A DNA stretch of 17,686 nt from Comamonadaceae bacterium (GTDB lineage: Bacteria; Pseudomonadota; Gammaproteobacteria; Burkholderiales; Burkholderiaceae_C). Of this stretch, positions 15,467 to 17,686 are shown piece by piece. Where the stretch lies: positions 1-17,686 of the forward strand of contig CANGYC010000016.1 of the NCBI GenBank assembly GCA_947457975.1, read 5' to 3'. The position numbers were made by a program, and so were the translations under genes. Position 1 is the stretch's first letter; each line of letters starts with the position of its first letter. The notes beneath the pieces are model-generated. The model was given only the letters and a program-made list of their open reading frames with translations, did no database searches and was not told where the DNA came from.

Positions 15467-16295
15467 CCGCCCAGCTGACCCAGCCCATCTGGGCGGTGAG
15501 CAAGACCACCAGGCCAAAGGCGATGCGGTACCACGCGAAGGGTACGAAGCTGTGCGTAGCCACGTAACGCAAGAGCCAGCGGATGCACAGCCAGGCACTG
15601 ACAAAGGCGAAGAACAGGCCCACGGCGAACATCGGCAGGTCCGACCAGGCCAGCAGCGCCCGGTCTTTGTAGAGGCTGTAGACACCAGCACCGATCAGCG
15701 TGGGAATGGCCAGGTAGAAGGAGAAATCGGTGGCCGCCCGGCGCGACAGGCCTAGGAACATGCCCCCGATGATGGTGGCACCGCTGCGGCTGGTGCCCGG
15801 CACCATGGCCAGGCACTGGATCAGGCCCAGCTTGAAAGCGTCGGACAGGGCCAGGTCGTCCACCGAATCCACGCGCACCACGCCCTCGGCCTGTCGGTGG
15901 CGGGCCTCGGCCCAGAGAATGATGAAGCCACCCACAATGAAGCTGCTGGCCACCACCACCGGCGTGAACAGGTGGGCCTTGATGGCCTTGCCCAGCAGCA
16001 GACCCATCACCACGGCGGGAATGAAGGCCACGAGCACATTCAAGGCAAAGCGGCGCGACTGCGCCTGGCTGGGCAGGGATACGAGGGTGTCGCGCAGCCG
16101 CTGCCAGTAAACGAGGATGACCGCGAAGATGGCGCCCGTCTGAATGGCGATGTCAAAGACCTTCGCCCGCTCGTCATCAAAGCCCAGCAGGGCCCCGGCC
16201 AGGATGAGGTGGCCGGTGGATGAAATCGGCAGGAATTCAGTCAGGCCTTCCACCACGCCCATGAGGGCGGCCTTGATGAGCAATGCAGTGTCCAC
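15462..16295 (-). CDS. uppP: Undecaprenyl-diphosphatase UppP/BacA
   Basis: UppP is an inner-membrane phosphatase that recycles undecaprenyl diphosphate to the monophosphate carrier for peptidoglycan and other surface polymers; overexpression gives bacitracin resistance. The 277-residue product is mostly hydrophobic with about eight membrane segments. The two catalytic regions are [17 protein letters not shown] (residues 16-32), with the Glu-rich and SSTGH elements, and [15 protein letters not shown] (165-179), the phosphate-binding loop with Arg170. The start codon is GTG at 16295, giving the standard [17 protein letters not shown] opening. A GATAAT box lies about 25 bases upstream. It is divergent from glnS and convergent with the hydrolase. 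Confidence 0.96.
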   Translation of the reverse strand: MDTALLIKAALMGVVEGLTEFLPISSTGHLILAGALLGFDDERAKVFDIAIQTGAIFAVILVYWQRLRDTLVSLPSQAQSRRFALNVLVAFIPAVVMGLLLGKAIKAHLFTPVVVASSFIVGGFIILWAEARHRQAEGVVRVDSVDDLALSDAFKLGLIQCLAMVPGTSRSGATIIGGMFLGLSRRAATDFSFYLAIPTLIGAGVYSLYKDRALLAWSDLPMFAVGLFFAFVSAWLCIRWLLRYVATHSFVPFAWYRIAFGLVVLLTAQMGWVSWAA

Positions 16296-16318
16296 GCAGG
16301 CTTTCGAGTAAAGGCCGC

Positions 16319-16324
16319 ATTATC
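16319..16324 (-). promoter_or_regulatory. Candidate -10 box of uppP
   Basis: GATAAT on the minus strand places a start near 16312, about 17 bases before the GTG start codon. GAAAG in this short leader may act as a weak ribosome binding site. Confidence 0.42.
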
Positions 16325-16392
16325 GGTGAGCCCTGGGCGGACTCGAAGGCGAGCGCAGGGGCGGCGCGAGAGGGCAATGACCGAGCGACGAC

Positions 16393-16398
16393 TAAAAT
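16393..16398 (+). promoter_or_regulatory. -10 box of glnS, six bases before the start codon
   Basis: TAAAAT is followed by exactly six bases and then the glnS ATG at 16405, which puts the A of the start codon at the expected +1. No Shine-Dalgarno sequence and no -35 hexamer are visible. Confidence 0.5.
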
Positions 16399-16404
16399 CG
16401 ATGC

Positions 16405-17686
16405 ATGAGTTCCAAGCCCAACGTGGTCGCCAACGCCCCCACCTCCCCAGAAAAAGAAGCGGTCAAGGCCAGCCACTTCCTGCGCCAGATCATCGAAAAA
16501 GACCTGACCGAGGGCGTCTATGCCTCGCGCCGCTGGGCCGGCAGCCCTGGCGATGCCGCCCACCACCAGGCCGCCCCGCTGGACAGCGCGCGCGTGCGCC
16601 TGCGCTTTCCGCCCGAGCCCAACGGCTACCTGCATGTGGGCCATGCCAAGAGCATCTGCCTGAACTTCGGCCTGGCACGCGACTACGGCGGCGTGTGCCA
16701 CCTGCGATTTGACGACACCAACCCCGAAAAAGAAGACCAGGAGTACGTGCGCTCCATCATCGATGCGGTGAAGTGGCTGGGCTTTTCCTGGGAAGCCGGT
16801 GGCACGGCCCACCTCTACCAGGCAAGCGACTACTTTGGCTTCATGTACCGGGCCGCCGAATACCTCATCGAAGCGGGCCTGGCCTACGTGGACGAGCAGA
16901 CGCCCGAGCAAATGCGCGCCAACCGCGGCGACTTCGGCAAGCCCGGCGTCGACAGCCCCTTTCGCGGTCGCAGCCCGGCCGAGAACCTGGCGCGCTTTCG
17001 CCAGATGCGGGCGGGTGAGCTCGCCGACGGCGCCGCCGTGCTGCGCGCCAAGATCGACATGGCCTCGCCCAACATCAATCTGCGCGACCCGGCCATCTAC
17101 CGCATCCGCCGGGCCACGCACCACCACACCGGTGACCAGTGGTGCATCTACCCGATGTACACCTTCGCGCACCCCATCGAAGACGCGCTCGAGCAGATCA
17201 CGCACAGCATCTGCACCCTGGAATTTGAAGACCAGCGCCCCTTCTACGACTGGCTGCTAGACCACCTGGTGCAAGGCGGCCTGATCCCGGCCCCCCACCC
17301 GCGCCAGTACGAATTTGCCCGCCTGAACCTGACCTACGTGCTCACCAGCAAGCGCAAGCTCGCCCAGCTGGTGAGCGAGAGCAAGGTCAGCGGCTGGGAC
17401 GACCCGCGCATGCCCACCATCGTGGGCCTGCGCCGCCGGGGCTACACGCCCGAGGCCCTGCAACTGTTTGCCGAGCGCATTGGCGTGACCAAGAGCGACA
17501 GCTGGATCGACTACAGCACCCTCGAAGGCTGCCTGCGCGAGACGCTGGACACCTCGGCTGCGCGCGCCATGGCCGTGCTCGACCCTGTCAAGCTCGTGCT
17601 CTCCAACTGGGACGAGCTCATGGGTGCGGGCCACCTGGAGGACTGCGTCGCGCCAGTGCACCCGCACGCGCCCGAACGCGGCACAC
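16405..17686 (+). CDS. glnS: Glutamine--tRNA ligase, partial (runs off the right edge)
   Basis: GlnRS charges tRNA-Gln with glutamine. The frame is open from the ATG at 16405 to the window end (427 codons, no stop), out of about 560-590 expected. Class I motifs are clear: [15 protein letters not shown] with HVGH at residues 77-80, [10 protein letters not shown], and the KMSKS equivalent VLTSKRKL (312-319), with [20 protein letters not shown] between. The N terminus reads [15 protein letters not shown] as in other GlnRS, but an insertion of roughly 23 residues (around 40-62, [16 protein letters not shown] and onward) precedes the HIGH-type motif compared with E. coli. An ATG at 16401 is in a different frame and is not the start. 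The gene is divergent from uppP and probably transcribed without a leader. Confidence 0.96.
   Translation, partial: MSSKPNVVANAPTSPEKEAVKASHFLRQIIEKDLTEGVYASRRWAGSPGDAAHHQAAPLDSARVRLRFPPEPNGYLHVGHAKSICLNFGLARDYGGVCHLRFDDTNPEKEDQEYVRSIIDAVKWLGFSWEAGGTAHLYQASDYFGFMYRAAEYLIEAGLAYVDEQTPEQMRANRGDFGKPGVDSPFRGRSPAENLARFRQMRAGELADGAAVLRAKIDMASPNINLRDPAIYRIRRATHHHTGDQWCIYPMYTFAHPIEDALEQITHSICTLEFEDQRPFYDWLLDHLVQGGLIPAPHPRQYEFARLNLTYVLTSKRKLAQLVSESKVSGWDDPRMPTIVGLRRRGYTPEALQLFAERIGVTKSDSWIDYSTLEGCLRETLDTSAARAMAVLDPVKLVLSNWDELMGAGHLEDCVAPVHPHAPERGT

Noticed and set aside
16401..16403. ATG at 16401 as the glnS start
   Set aside because: It is in a different frame from the GlnRS motifs; the ATG at 16405 is in frame.
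16237..17205. 322-codon open frame antisense to glnS
   Set aside because: Overlaps strongly conserved glnS motifs and the divergent promoter region; no protein family resemblance.

Overview
The window is a GC-rich, gene-dense core stretch of a betaproteobacterial chromosome. The protein sequences and the gene order (tsaD-ybiB-cobA-rpsU-yqeY, pmbA/yjgA-mog, trmJ-cysE beside suhB, mutS with a proteasome-like gene) suggest Burkholderiales and most likely Comamonadaceae; the family-level call is inference from recognised proteins. I see no transposase, integrase, tRNA, rRNA, CRISPR array or phage gene, and no base-composition island. Gaps between genes are all under about 200 bases.

Layout. (1) Positions 1-1666, minus strand: tsaD (tRNA t6A synthesis), then rpsO (ribosomal protein S15) with its own promoter and a clear intrinsic terminator, then the edge of an untranslated region that probably leads into pnp outside the window. 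(2) Positions 1795-4772, plus strand: ybiB (TrpD2-like DNA-binding protein) overlaps cobA (siroheme/corrin methyltransferase) at ATGA, followed by an HI0933-type flavoprotein. (3) Positions 4869-5635: rpsU (S21) with its terminator, then yqeY. (4) pmbA/tldE (minus) is divergent from yjgA/darP (plus) across a nearly symmetric -10 element; mog overlaps the end of yjgA. (5) trmJ-cysE form a minus-strand pair, divergent from suhB. (6) mutS, an Anbu-type proteasome homologue and an alpha/beta hydrolase form a tightly packed plus-strand operon, convergent with uppP (minus). (7) glnS starts at 16405 on the plus strand and runs off the right edge.

Functional themes: translation and tRNA maturation (tsaD, rpsO, rpsU, yqeY, yjgA, trmJ, glnS), cofactor and sulfur metabolism (cobA, mog, cysE), proteolysis (pmbA, Anbu), DNA repair (mutS), cell-wall lipid recycling (uppP) and RNA/phosphatase function (suhB). 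The parts most worth a second look are the mutS-Anbu-hydrolase operon, three genes whose -10 boxes place the transcript start at or next to the start codon (glnS, tsaD, the flavoprotein), the mog ribosome binding site folded into a hairpin at a gene overlap, and the symmetric divergent promoter between pmbA and yjgA. I did not find a convincing wholly new multi-gene system.
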